The translations under genes were made by a program, and so were the position numbers. Of a stretch of DNA of 64,000 nt, positions 23,989-37,159 are shown piece after piece. Origin of the DNA: Odiellus spinosus (taxonomy: Eukaryota; Arthropoda; Arachnida; Opiliones; Phalangiidae); the NCBI GenBank assembly GCA_963920705.1, contig OY987226.1:8806501-8870500 (forward strand), in the 5' to 3' direction. Positions within the stretch are counted from its first letter, which is position 1; every line of letters starts with the position of its first letter. Under the pieces are notes generated by a model that ran no database searches, had not been told where the DNA came from, and saw nothing but the letters and a program-made list of their open reading frames with translations.

Positions 23989-24729
23989 TATTACTAATTA
24001 TGAATTAAATATTACTAATTATGAATTAAATATTACTAATTATGAATTAAATATTACTAATTATGAATTAAATATTACTAATTATCAATTAAATATTACT
24101 AATTATCAATTAAATATTACTAATTATGAATTAAATATTACTAATTATGAATTAAATATTACTAATTATGAATTAAATATTACTAATTATGAATTAAATA
24201 TTACTAATTATGAATTAAATATTACTAATTATGAATTAAATATTACTAATTATGAATTAAATATTACTAATTATGAATTAAATATTACTAATTATGAATT
24301 AAATATTACTAATTATGAATTAAATATTACTAATTATGAATTAAATATTACTAATTATGAATTAAATATTACTAATTATGAATTAAATATTACTAATTAT
24401 GAATTAAATATTACTAATTATGAATTAAATATTACTAATTATGAATTAAATATTACTAATTATGAATTAAATATTACTAATTATGAATTAAATATTACTA
24501 ATTATGAATTAAATATTACTAATTATGAATTAAATATTACTAATTATGAATTAAATATTACTAATTATGAATTAAATATTACTAATTATGAATTAAATAT
24601 TACTAATTATGAATTAAATATTACTAATTATGAATTAAATATTACTAATTATGAATTAAATATTACTAATTATGAATTAAATATTACTAATTATGAATTA
24701 AATATTACTAATTATGAATTAAATATTAA
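23989..24729 (+). repeat. 21-bp AT satellite, about 35 copies
   Basis: The unit is ATTACTAATTATGAATTAAA plus T. It is almost perfectly homogeneous; two early units have ATCAATT for ATGAATT. Precursor-like units occur from about 23878. Confidence 0.96.
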
Positions 24730-25145
24730 TTATGAATTAATTATTTAATACGAATTAATTATTTAATACGAATTATTAATTATTTAATACGAATTATTAA
24801 TTATTTAATACGAATTATTAATTATTTAATACGAATTATTAATTATTTAATACGAATTATTAATTATTTAATACGAATTATTAATTATTTAATACGAATT
24901 ATTATTAATTATTTAATACGAATTATTATTAATTATTTAATACGAATTAATTATTTAATACGAATTAATTATTTAATACGAATTAATTATTTAATACGAA
25001 TTAATTATTTAATACGAATTAATTATTTAATACGAATTAATTATTTAATACGAATTATTAATTATTTAATACGAATTATTAATTATTTAATACGAATTAT
25101 TAATTATTTAATACGAATTATTAATTATTTAATACGAATTATTAA
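24730..25145 (+). repeat. AATACGAATTATTAATTATT derivative array
   Basis: Continues the previous array but with TAATACG and unit lengths varying between about 16 and 25 through gain or loss of ATT triplets. Confidence 0.9.
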
Positions 25146-25796
25146 TAAGAGAAATTAATCCAGTAATTATTAAATTCTGATCTAGTATTAATAATCCATG
25201 AAAAATCCATTTTAATTATAATTGGTCTAATCATAGTTAATTTGATTCTATCATCAATAAATTTCAATCAGTCATAAAGCTTTAAATAAATTTAATCACT
25301 TTTATTGGTAAAATTGTGATTAATTTTAATTTAGATTAGGATTAGCTTCATCGATTAGATTTATTTTTGATTATATTTAAATTATAATTATTAAAATGGA
25401 ATTAAGCGTTTAAACTGTGTTAATCGATTTTATCATAATTAAATTAATCTTCTTCATCATTGTTCGATTGTCACGTGAATCAAAATATTCTGTCTAAAAT
25501 TCTGTTCGCCAAAGCATTTTCTACCGCTGGCAGCCAGTGTCAGTTAAAATTTCAAACCAGTGGCGTTATTTTTTCATGGTGATTTTCAGTCAACACTTTC
25601 TACCCCATCCTCCCTTTGCGGTAAGCCTGATAAAGAAAAATTCTTCACTCCACTGCTCTGTATAATACAACAACGGTTGTTAAAAGCCTCCTCCATTCGA
25701 TCCTTGCTTTTACGTGTCGGAACCACAGGTCGGTTCTTGCCCTGTAGTTGGATTAGACCAACACTTCTGTTCTGCCGTTAATAGTCTCATGTGTAG

Positions 25797-25870
25797 GCCT
25801 TGGTAGCTCAGTTGGTTAGAGTGTGGGACAGTTACTGAACGACCCTGAGGTGTGTCTTATGTTGTCATAT
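25797..25870 (+). repeat. tRNA-like segment (A-box remnant)
   Basis: TGGTAGCTCAGTTGGTTAGA from 25801 is a textbook tRNA D-arm and pol III A box, and its D stem can pair (GCTC with GAGT). No matching B box (GGTTCGANTCC) follows, and the remainder does not fold into a cloverleaf by eye. It is more likely a tRNA-derived SINE head or tRNA relic than a working tRNA gene. Confidence 0.5.
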
Positions 25871-27002
25871 CAGGATTCCTGTTTATCCACTTAAATCATG
25901 TTTAAACCGTACCTAATGGTTGTTAAAAACCTTCTCCATACCATGTTATTCTATCTTTTAGGACAGTGATCGGCAGAATAAACTTTCCCTTTTCTGTTAT
26001 ATCAGAATCACATTCAGTTTGTTCCTGAAAAAATAAGAGCCCTTCACTCCTTCTTCAAGTTGAAATAACTAGCAAAGGCTTAAGCTTGATAGGATTATGC
26101 TAAGCAGCTAACATACTCGTGAAGGAATTATTGCATATGTTCGAAACTTGAAATTTGGAAAATCATGAAGATTTATAACATATATAAATTAATAGATATG
26201 CCTACCTTTCAATCTGCGTTTCAGCAACCTTCGATTTCAAAGAGTTAAATACAAGTTAAGCTTGCGCCTAAATTGATGGCTCGGTCGCGTCTCTACTACG
26301 AAGAAAACAGAGAGAATACTTAAACGAAGGAGGTGAAAGAGACTGCCCGTTTTCCCGTTCTAACGCGCTTACCGCTTATTGTGCGCTAGGTACAAGCTTC
26401 CACTCGTTTGTTACTCACTCAGGGATAGATATCACCTCCGCCAAAAAGTGACGCGGCACCAAGCGTTATTCTCTCGTCAAGGTTGCTAGAGATATTTCGC
26501 TGGGTTCTAGTCTCCCGAGCGTTAACATTTGAATCCACAAAAATACAATTTAAACCTTGGGGCGCTTGTTTTAGTTTACCTTCTATTAATGACATTAGAT
26601 ATTTTACTTTTCTCCAATTAAGATCCCAATAAAACATTAATATCAACAATATGTATAATAAGACTTACAATGATTTTGGAATAAAATTTCCAGCGTAGTT
26701 TTCATTTCGCGGGGTTTCCGATTGTTAAGCCTAATTTGACAAAAGTAGGCTTAGGAAAAAAATTTCACGAGCTTGGTTCGATAATACCTTTTGGGGTTTT
26801 AAAAAAGACCTTCTTTACTCATTAAATACCCTTCGGAAGTCGAAAATACCCTAATGGTATTGAAAAGAACCCTTAAAAATTCTTAGGGTGTGTTTAAGCG
26901 CCATCGGTAGTACTAATAAATACCTTAAGGTGTTTTTCCATTAAAAGTACCTTTTAAGGCGTTTAAAACGACCCCAAAAATACCTTCATTTTTTACAGTG
27001 TA

Positions 27003-29616
27003 TCAAGTTTAAACAAATAACTTAAATTATAAGATATTTCCTCCAGAAGGTATAATACAAATATAGTAAATAAAGTTTCTCTGTTCTATTAAAGTTTGAA
27101 ACGATAATAAGAAACACAAAGGGTAGTTTAAGATTTATTTTGAAAAAAGGGGACGGGAGAATTTCAAACACAAGATTTTTTTAATAAAAGACGTACGTAT
27201 TTTACGTTTTTCTTGATTTCTATGTAATAACCTCAAGCAGATCAAATAATACATAATTGATGTATCTAATATTAAAATATAATAAAAATATATATTATAC
27301 ATACAGCCCAAATACGTTAAAAATTCGCGTCTTTTTAGCCCCCTTTTCTGAATTTAAATATAAAATCTTTAATATTATTTACCATATACTCAATTCATTT
27401 AGTAAAAATCATCTAAAAAGTTATATAATTAAAAGTATTGCTATTTATTAAGCATGGAAGGAATCAGCTTACTTTGCGCAAATTTAATTCTATGGAATAT
27501 TTCTAACGTTACCTTTTTTTTGCCTCCTAACTAGAAAGTAATTTCAACGTTTGTCGGCAGTGGCGCTTTTACTGGCTGCGATCATACTTTTTCAGAGCAA
27601 CAAATGTTTGAAAAAAATCATTCCCCTCTGGGACTTTAAGGCTGTACAGCTAAGGAACCGTCACGAGATGGCGTTAGGAAAAGTGTCTTTGGCAGATTAG
27701 GTGCCAAATGAAGCGAAAGTCCAAGAAACACCCCTTCAAAGGAATAAGCAGAGGGACCTAACTTTTTTTTTCAATCCTACATATATAGGAGCTCTCCCCT
27801 CTCGTACTGAAACGATGCTCAATTTCCGCGCCCTCTCTCCTAAGAAACTAAAAATATATATATTTTTTCCCAAACCCTCCATCCAACAAAACGCGTTTCC
27901 CCCTCAAAACTGGCCACATTATTATACGCTTGAAACAGCTATTTTTGAAAAGTTCCTCCTTAGAAAAACTGGTTTTCCAGGGGGTGGTAAATTTTGGGTT
28001 TCAATGGTCCGTCCATTTGAAGATTTAAAAATTCAACATTTGTTGTTCTAAAAAAAAAGTCCAAATGGAGATTATGGAGGCAAATTATACTTTCTCGTAC
28101 ATAAATCATAAATCATCTGCTTTCTTTGTTATCATTATTGAGCTGCAGGGCTTAAAAATGATGTAGCGCCTTCTTACATAAAATTGAACCAATAGTAGCG
28201 AGTTATTCGAATAGCCAAAATAAAACGTCTGCAGTATTTGGATTATATGTGCACAGGTTAAATGGAATCCCTTATGAGGGGTGTTATCACTTTTATTAGT
28301 TATCAACTTGTCAATGAAGAATAATGAATCATTTGTGTTTTCAAAACACAAAATCGAAGTTTCTCTAAACCTAACTTAAGCTAACACATACCTAATGGAG
28401 ACACGATTCCCAGGACTGAATCTTGAATGCCAGGACATAATCCTGAATTACAGAAAAGAAATGTAGCTCAAATTGACGAAATCTAGTTAAAATAATCTAA
28501 TTCGAGTAAGTAAAAAACTGTCGTCAACTAATCTGATAGAATTTGATATTTTCATCTGATTTGTTTTAATTTATTTCTTTCCTATTCAAGTGTTAATTTC
28601 TCCCTCTTAACTAAGAAAACTTCTCACCAGTAAAATATGAAATTGTTACTTGCAAGAGAACATATAGTTTATCTTTAAAATAGTTAAAACTTATATTTAT
28701 TTCAAAATCTCATAGTTAAGAGGCACTTCTTGTTTCTTTGGCCACCCTTTAATTTTTTTATTTTATTTTTTTTCCCTCCATTTCGGGGTATAGTAAGCGG
28801 ATCAAGAGTATGGCTCGGAAATAACGATTCGGCGCATGCGTGGAATTAGAGAAAAGAAAAGAGTTTTGTTAGCCTCCAAAAAAAAAAGAAAGGGGATATG
28901 GCTTGCCAGTGCAAAGTTTTCGCCTAAATGAGTCTGATGTTACCCTATCCCAACTTCCCACCCACATTTTAAAATAAATTACACTCTGGTCGGCCAAGTG
29001 AAAAAAAAATCCTTAAAAAACTAATAGGGTTATGCCCCTAAGCTAAAGGTTTCTAAAGTGATTTTTGTAACCTTCTTCTAGTGACTATATACTTTATTTA
29101 AGAGTAGTTTGCGTAAAAGTCAAAGTTAAGGCGGATTAATACACCATATTCAGCATATTTAAAATAAAAAATAGTTTTGGCAAACTGATCTTGCAATAAA
29201 GGAGTTTTTCTTACGCCTTCGAAAAAGGTTTTTATTTTATTTTATTTTTTTTATTTTATATAAATTAATATTAAGCTTTGAGGGTAAAAAGACTCGCTTT
29301 TTTAAAACATTTTCCTTAGCTGCATTGAAATATTTAAGGGTAATGGAAAATTTACCCCTCCCACTAGCTCTTTCCTTTTTGGGCAAAATAAAATATAAAA
29401 TTTTATCCGTTATTTACTCGAAACCTTTGTCTTGGAGAAAAGGTTTATACAACTATGATAATGGTAAAACGGTTTTATTTCAACGATTTCATTCTGGCAA
29501 GATACTGTTCTTTTGGTTTAAAACTTTAAAATCTATTTGGTTAGAAAACTGAGAAGTGGAGATTTGAAATTGGTTAAAATCCAATTAATAAATATTCTCA
29601 GACGAGAATATTTATA
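27003..29616. other. Unannotated stretch
   Basis: AT-rich with short homopolymers. It contains the segment near 27018-27080 shared with 20868 and one copy of the dispersed motif at 29086-29175. No supported gene. Confidence 0.5.
29086..29175 (+). repeat. Dispersed GATTGATACA-type repeat, diverged
   Basis: CTATATACTTTATTTAAG, AGTTTGCGTAAAAG, GCGGATTAATACACCATAT and AAAAATAGTT occur in the same order as in the other copies. Confidence 0.45.
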
Positions 29617-29623
29617 TTTTTAT

Positions 29624-29960
29624 CAGAAGCCGATGAAACCCTCCTTTGAAGTCTATTACTCCCGGGTCTTGTCTACCCCTCTCTGTATGGGTTATTCTGA
29701 AAAGGCGCGATTCGTACGCCTCCTAACGGTAGATGTTTTCGGAGCGAGAGCTCGTCGAGCGAATATCTCTAGCAGCCTTGGAGTTCGTCCAAAAAACGTC
29801 GTCGTTTGTGGAGAGAGAGAATTTCCAATTTTCCGTAGACAGGGGGGATGAAGTAGGACCCCTTCTAACTCGTAAAATTGTGAATTTTACCCATACAGAG
29901 AGGAGCTCTATATGGAAAATTGGAGTAGTAGACTTCAAAGGAGGGTTTCATCGGCTTCTG
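29624..29960 (+). mobile_element. MITE family P3, copy A (7-bp duplication)
   Basis: 337-bp element with inverted ends CAGAAGCCGATGAAACCCTC continuing through CTTTGAAGTCTA. Flanked by the perfect 7-bp repeat TTTTTAT (29617-29623, 29961-29967). The same-length copy at 34622 is inverted relative to it. Confidence 0.92.
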
Positions 29961-29967
29961 TTTTTAT

Positions 29968-32260
29968 TCATATTTGAATGTATTTAATAATAGACTAGGG
30001 ATAAGAAATGTAATAAGTTCAGAATTATTAAAGATTACCATCCTTTGGTCGTTGTAAATTTAAAGGTTTTGGAGATTTAAGAAAAAATTGAGAAAAGCTA
30101 ACAACTGTTTTTACTGCTGATAGTCCACGAACATGTTAGTGGATTCTATAGTCAACGACAAGACTTTGAGGTTAAAACCATTTAAAATCGAGCTAATAAT
30201 TCCAATTTTTAACCAAAGATTTGTACAGATGACCCCATGAAGTTACACTTTCACCTTTATAAATTGGTAAAAACGTTTAATTTTAAATCTGTAGTGTGAA
30301 AGTGCCTCTAGATAGTAAATCGAGTGCAGTTCGGGGCCAAATTTTTAGATAGAAATGATACAAAAAAAAAACTTTTCTCAATCCCTTTAAAAACAAAATT
30401 TTTATCAACCCTTTTAAAGGTTTAACCATAAACACAACAATGTTGCAAGTGTATCCGATTCCCATTAAGGATATATATAAAGTTTATAAACTATATATAT
30501 ATATATATAGTAATAGTATATATCTTAGAAAGAAAATAAAAGACCAACCAACAGACATTTTAGGAGTTCATTTTTTTTTTTCCTTTCCCTTTTCCTATAA
30601 CGTTTTCATACGGTTCTTAAGCACAACTCTATATACCGACGCTGAGGTCAATCCCAACCCTCCCTGAGTAATATTTTAAGACTCTGTTGGGTTTATTTAA
30701 GGATCATACCCCTCTATACACGGTTCTTCATCTTTAAACCAACGAAGTTATACGATAGAGGCGGAAGAAAAGTTCGATAAACTAGAGATTTGATAACCAA
30801 AGCCTTCCAACTTTAAACGTATTACGTCGAAAGTATCGAACAGGTTGTTAGTCAGTGTCATAGTTAGTGTACAGCACCTATAAACCTACACATCACTGAA
30901 TATAATCTGATTGTAGATAGCAGGAAGTTTAGTTTTATACACGGTGAAAACTAAAACTGATAATGATTATAGGAAGATACGGGGGAGAAGGATAGATGCA
31001 ACAACAATGATCTCTGGGATCAGCGATGCGGATTTGATAGGAAATATATATATATATATATAGTGATCTATATAAAAAACAGGGGAGGAAGAGGGAATTC
31101 TCGGTATATGGAGTATTAGTTACAGAAATATATATAGGTTCTCCACGAAGATGCAATGCTGATTATGGTATGATAGTATTAAACTCTATAGGGTATGAAT
31201 ATCTTTAACTTATAAGGGGGATGTACTTTAAGAAATATTGTATATTCATAGTGTAATATAGCAGGGTTTGTTCGTATTAGAAGAATGAATACGGTGTCCA
31301 AAAATACAATATGTAAGTAAGTTTATGTGAATTGGAAAAAAAAAATTAAAAAAAATAAATGAGGTTGAAATGTTATTTTCGGTAAGTATTTGAGTAGCTT
31401 AATATTTAAACTTAATTATAAAATTAAATGAGGTATCTATTTGGGTATTCTATCTATTTTACCACTTGGTTTGCATCACTTAGTTTCGTTATCATCTATA
31501 CCTTTAAGCCTAATTCAAGGACTCGTATCATACAGACTTTAATACCTAGAATACCATTTCCCAAGAGTGTGGTCCCTGCACGAATATCCAGTCAGAGATT
31601 ACAACGAGTACAAAGCTATAAGCCACCCTTATATCTCTAAGAGAACCGTTTCACGGAGTTAAGGTTTGCGCGCGAATAGAAATCTGTGATTGAACGCTAT
31701 ATAACTATACTGTAGATTTCGCTTCGACGAGCTTTCCGAGGTAATATCACGTAAAAAAATTCCATCGAAGAGGATTGTAAGAGCTATAGGGGAAAAAAAA
31801 AAGGAAGTAGGAACTCTTACTTACCAAAATAAGAAAACGGCGCGAGTAGAGTATATAAGTAGAAAGGGAGGGTCGAAAACCCCGGAATTATTATACGCAG
31901 AATTGGGGAAAAAGGAAAATATGGGTTGAAGTTTGTATAAGGGTCTATGCCAAGGCGGGTTTTTAACATAAGGACTACTACTCAGTCTTAAGAGGATCAT
32001 AGGAGACGCCGGTAAGACGTCATCTTACGATTTTCAAGGTGTTCACCCTCACTAGTTTACGTTCGCACTACGTATATCAGTTTTGTTAAAAATTTCCGTA
32101 TTATAAAATATCCTTATCTATAATTTGATAATTTTACAACGTTAGTCGAATTTCAAGCGTGGAACTTCGTGATTATATTTTAAACTGTTACGAGTTTCTT
32201 GTTGAATTTGAACATAATTTCTAATTTCCTTATCTAATTTTACCATTGAAATTATATATC
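29968..32260. other. Stretch with AT microsatellites
   Basis: (AT)n runs near 30491-30510 and 31045-31063. A GTTCACAC-type repeat probably occupies about 30145-30305, with its end ACTTTCACACTACAGATTT in reverse. No supported gene. Confidence 0.5.
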
Positions 32261-32379
32261 GAATCTCAGCATGCTAATTCTCTACCAAGTTTCAGCATGC
32301 GTATTCTAATATATCGAATTTCAACAAGGGCTAATTCTATTGAATGACAACATAGTAATTTTTTATCCAATTTCAACAT

Positions 32380-33710
32380 GAATATTCTCTATATAAAATT
32401 TAAATATACCAATTAGCTAATATATCAAATTTAAATATGTCAATTTAATTATCTAATATATCCAATTTAAATATATCAATTTAATTACATAATATATCAA
32501 ATTTAAATATACCAATTAGCTAATATATCAAATTTAAATATGTCAATTTAATTATCTAATATATCCAATTTAAATATATCAATTTAATTACATAATATAT
32601 CAAATTTAAATATGTCAATTTAACTACCTAATATATCAAATTTAAATATGTCAATTTAATTACCAAATATATTAAATCTAAATATGTCAATTTAATTACC
32701 TAATATATCGAATTTAAATAAGTCAATTTAATTACCTAATATATCAAATTTAAATATGAAAATTTAATTACCTAATGTATCAAATTTAAATATGAAAATT
32801 TAATTACCTAATGTATCAAATTTAAATATGAAAATTTAATTACCTAATGTATCAAATTTAAATATGAAAATTTAATTACCTAATATATTAAATTTAAATA
32901 TGTCAATTACCTAATAAATCAAATTTAAATATGTCAATTTAATTACCTAATATATCAAATTTAAATATGTCAATTTAATTACCAAATATATTAAATCTAA
33001 ATATGTCAATTTAATTACCAAATATATTAAATCTAAATATGTCAATTTAATTACCTAATATATCGAATTTAAATATGAAAATTTAATTACCTAATATATC
33101 AAATTTAAATATGAAAATTTAATTACCTAATATATCAAATTTAAATATGTCAATTACGTAATATATCAAATTTAAATGTGTCAATTACCTAATATATCAA
33201 ATTTAAATATGTCAATTTAACTACCTAATATATCAAATTTAAATATGTCAATTTAATTACCTAATATATCAAATTTAAATATGTCAATTTAATTACCTAA
33301 TATATCAAATTTAAATATGTCAATTACTTAATATATCAAATTTAAATATGTCAATTACTTAATATATCAAATTTAAATATGTCAATTACTTAATATATCA
33401 ATTTTAAATATGTCAATTACTTAATATATCAATTTTAAATATCAATTTAATTACCTAATATATCAAATTTAAATATGTCAATTTAATTACCTAATATATC
33501 AAATTTAAATTAGTCAATTTATTTAACCCAATATATCAAATTTAAATAAGTCAATTTATTTAACCCAATATATCAAATTTAAATAAGTCAATTTATTTAA
33601 CCCAATATTTCAAATTTAAATATGTCAATTTAATTAACCCAATATATCAAATTTAAATATGTCAATTTATTTATCCTAATATATCAAATTTAAATAAGGC
33701 AATCAAATTT
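32380..33710 (+). repeat. 36-bp AT satellite, roughly 37 units
   Basis: The unit is approximately AATATATCAAATTTAAATAT plus GTCAATTTAATTACCT. It is more diverged than the other arrays, with subfamilies (GAAAATTTAAT, AAGTCAATTTATTTAACCC) grouped in blocks, and several units shortened by about 5 bases. Confidence 0.93.
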
Positions 33711-34614
33711 CAATATGGGAAGTCTCAGATATATCAAATTTCAACACGGCAATTCGCTAGAATAAATTCATATTTATTAGTCTCACGGAAGATTTTAATT
33801 GCTGCTATAAGAATAAACTGTCTCGTGTCATAAAATAGACATTTAGCGCGCACTAACGTTTCAAGACTGGCCTAAACAATATCCTGATTAATTCCATAAT
33901 GAATTCACTGGTGAAATGAAGGGGAAAACGTTTTGGGGGATGACAAATGGAAATAACTCGGAAGTCTTCTTAATCTGCAATTCCAATGAGGGATATCTCA
34001 TCGTGGATAAACATCTCGAGAAAATTCTCTCGCTCTAATCGACGAAAATCGATTACGACTATTAAAAATGTTCTTTTTTTTTTTATCCCTCTCTCCTTGC
34101 CTCGCCTTCTTTGACTGTATTTAGCACTCAGCGCCTCGATTTACACCTTATGAATATTTAATCGATATTTCATTCGATTTTCTTAAAATAATACTCAGCC
34201 TACAAATCCTTGTTATTTCAAAGTTTTATCCTAAGAATCTTTTTTATCCCTAATCTTTCTTCTCCACCCGAGTTTTGATCTAGTCTCTTAAACGAATCTT
34301 AATTTTTAGTACAGTAAAGATTAATGGATTACGAAGCTTTCATATAGGGGTAAAGTTTCTAATATATTTTATACGAGCGCCTGTAGAAGTGTTCGACTTA
34401 CAGTACACTAGTGTTCGGGGCAGAGAACCCATGCAGGGTTGATTTCAATTATTCTTCCTATCGTAATAATTGTAAAAAAGTAGACTTAATTCAACTGATG
34501 ACATGATTGAAACAATCATTAAATGTAATTAACTACGCTTAAAGTTATTTTAGAGACAAGATAGTAAATGACATATACTTAAATATTCAAAAGTAATGTT
34601 TTGAACATAAATAT
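33711..34614. other. Unannotated stretch
   Basis: No supported gene or repeat beyond one diverged satellite edge. Confidence 0.5.
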
Positions 34615-34621
34615 TCTAAAC

Positions 34622-34958
34622 CAGAAGCCGATGAAACCCTCCTTTGAAGTCTACTACACTAATGTTCGATATAGCGCTCCTCTCTGTATAGGTAAAATTC
34701 CCAATTTTACGAGATCGGAGGGGTCCTACTTCATACCCCTGTCTACGGAAAATTGGAAATTCTCTCTCCCCACAAACGACGACGTTTTTTTTGACGAACT
34801 CCAAGGCTGCTAGAGATATTCACTCGACGAACTCCCGCTCCGAAAATATCTACCGTTAGGAGGCGTACGAATCGCGCTTTTTGAAACTAACCCATACAGA
34901 GAAGGGTAAACAAGACCAGGGAGTAATAGACTTCAAAGGAGGGTTTCATCGGCTTCTG
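34622..34958 (-). mobile_element. MITE family P3, copy B (7-bp duplication)
   Basis: 337-bp element, reverse orientation to the copy at 29624, with the same CAGAAGCCGATGAAACCCTC ends. Flanked by the perfect 7-bp repeat TCTAAAC (34615-34621, 34959-34965). Confidence 0.92.
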
Positions 34959-34965
34959 TCTAAAC

Positions 34966-37000
34966 CTAATTTAATTTTAAAATTGAAAAATAAATGAAAA
35001 TGGTTAAATTACTGCATTCAAAATCAATTTGAATTCTGAAAACGCATGAAACTACGGCGGAGGGATACAAATACGATTTATCTAGTAATACAAAGAGTGT
35101 CTCTGAGGTGATATTGCCCACACTACACCGTTTACAGTCATTTTTATCCTCTTATCAACTCTTACTAGAATATAAACATTTTTTAAATAAATTTAACACG
35201 TCACCTTCTCTTTAAATAAATACATTTGCTTTCATAAACTTGTCCTGGGCTGGTTGGGGCATTATAATTGCTAATGACGTGAAACTGACCGGTTCTTCCG
35301 GGACGATAGCCCTTTAGGCCGTTTCTCCCCTTTTATAATATAAATCTGTTCACTATCTTAGAAGTAATAGAGTGAAAAATGGGGGAGTATAAGAGATACC
35401 CTTACTGAGATACCCTCTCTTTTTCTTTGTCCTTGTTCTTCGCTCTATTGTTTTAAACCAACGTACATGGCGAACTTTACGAGGACCCCGCGCGTTTCCG
35501 ATAGAGTGACCGCCTGGAATTTTGGTGAAAAGCTCCCTAAAGCTCGCGAAGGTGAAGGGGAACCTAGTCTGAGTGTGGGAAGACGGACGGACATTGATGG
35601 ATAGCTTGGGAATATATTAAAAGAGGGCGCTGTCGTCGCCTTGTTCCTCCCCCTCGGTCTCCCGGCCTTCAAAATTCCCGACGGCCTATAGCTCGGCTTT
35701 TAAAATATTTAATCTATTGATAAATAATTTAGTGACGAGCTATACCCCGTCTCCCCGGAACACAAAACGCGTTTTCGACTTCCTCCAGTTAATTCGTACA
35801 ACCGGCAGTTTACAGCCTAACGAATGTTAAAGCGATTAATACACAACATCAAGTCTCAGAGTAAATTAAAGTAGTTTTATAAATCGTTAAGGATAATTAG
35901 TTTTGATTTCAAAAAGGTTTAGAATAAGAATGTGCTGAATCCTGTTGGTAGTACGCGAAAAGCTAGGCTATACCGTTAACTCTATGAATGTATGACTTAG
36001 AGATAAAGGGAGCCTATCTTTGCGCGTGTGGAATATTTTCATATTAATATATTTTTTTTAAACTCCAATGTGTACTTTGTTTTTCTAGTTCCCTATACAT
36101 TACTTTATTAACTTAGATAAGTCGAACAAAACTTTAATCTATTCGACTTAACAGAGGCAATGAGTACAATTATAAAGGGTACTTTTATAAAGCTTCAGTT
36201 TATACCCGATCTTTCTTCTTTCTCTAATATTATTTCGTTAATTCAAAAAACGGAAAGATGCCATTGGTTATCACGTAGTGTTTGCAAGTTTTTTAGTTAT
36301 GAATATTGAATGACGGGGTTGGGGTTCAATGCATTGTGCGCACGTGATAAGTACGTTTCTCTACACGCATAATAAATAAGGATAGATGGTTTTCTTTAAT
36401 ATATGTCGTAAATATTTAATTTGACGCATCGTGTTTACGGTTTATGCGTTTTATAATGGGCGTTATAGTATTATAAACACATTTAAAATTAATACAATTA
36501 ATGGTGGGTCGCGGTATTTTGCCAGAAAAGGTTTATTTAATAGTCCGTATACAGATAATAGGAAAGTGAATTAAATATTACTTTCGTGAGCTAAAATTAT
36601 AGTAAATAGCGTGTGCAAATAGATGTGTGTACAAGAGTGTGTAAATAGTAGATTTCGTTAGAACAGTACGTTTATATACATAAAATTAATTATTTATATA
36701 GAGTCTACAAAAGTTTTGGCATACAATATGTATAATAATAACTACTGAGATAAATGGCATAATAAAAAATGAAAAGGTTAGAAATAATACTAAATTTTTC
36801 AAGCGCGCGTTAAATTTGTCAACTGGTCGTATATGACGAATTAAATTAAAAAGTTGGCCGCCAACTCTGAGTATTTCTGTGGTTCTACTGTTCTGAAGAG
36901 CTAATACATTAGTTGGGAGCTTATAAGCTAACGTAGTTTGGTTATTTAGGAGCTTTTTGAAAGGTCAGAGTAAATATATGTCAAGGTCATAAATTTATAC
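34966..37000. other. Unannotated stretch
   Basis: Holds a diverged dispersed-motif copy at 35818-35880 and a small hairpin ending GATAAAGGGAGCCTATCTTT at about 36001-36020. No supported gene. Confidence 0.5.
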
Positions 37001-37008
37001 AACTGAAA

Positions 37009-37158
37009 CCCTTTTCAGACGAGGCGTAACCAGTCGGTTTAATCAGATTTAACCGCGGTTTAATCACAATTAATCGTGGTTTATAGAACTAAGAAGGCTA
37101 CGTAAACCTCGGTTAAATCTGATTAATTCACGGCTAATTACGTATCGTCTGAAGACGC
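37009..37158. mobile_element. 150-bp MITE, CAGACGAGGC ends, copy 1
   Basis: The left end CCCTTTTCAGACGAGGCG and a right end with ATCGTCTGAAGACGC frame inverted GGTTTAATCAGATTTAACC arms. Same structure as the copy at 62365. TA follows the right end, but no matching TA is on the left. Confidence 0.72.
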
Positions 37159-37159
37159 T

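Larger units (their letters stand above)
22874..27000. mobile_element. 4.1-kb composite element with CACTGTAAAAAAT ends
   Basis: The termini CACTGTAAAAAAT (22874) and the reverse complement (ending 27000) are identical for 13 bases and agree at 17 of 18. Both are flanked by TA. Both arms are full of TACCTTT and GGGGTA motifs, so they look like one family. The interior holds 87-bp repeats, a decayed repeat block, the 21-bp satellite and its derivative, and a tRNA-like segment. No transposase is seen. It could be one long non-autonomous element, or two ends separated by later array growth. Confidence 0.6.

Noticed and set aside
23989-25145. CRISPR-like appearance of regularly repeated units
   Set aside because: Units are head-to-tail without unique spacers, in a eukaryotic context. 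These are satellites.
25801-25870. Functional tRNA gene
   Set aside because: Only the D-arm/A box is intact. I find no T-arm/B box and no acceptor stem pairing.
29537-29987. Open frames overlapping MITE P3 copy A
   Set aside because: They read through the element's inverted ends, and the related copy at 34622 does not keep them.
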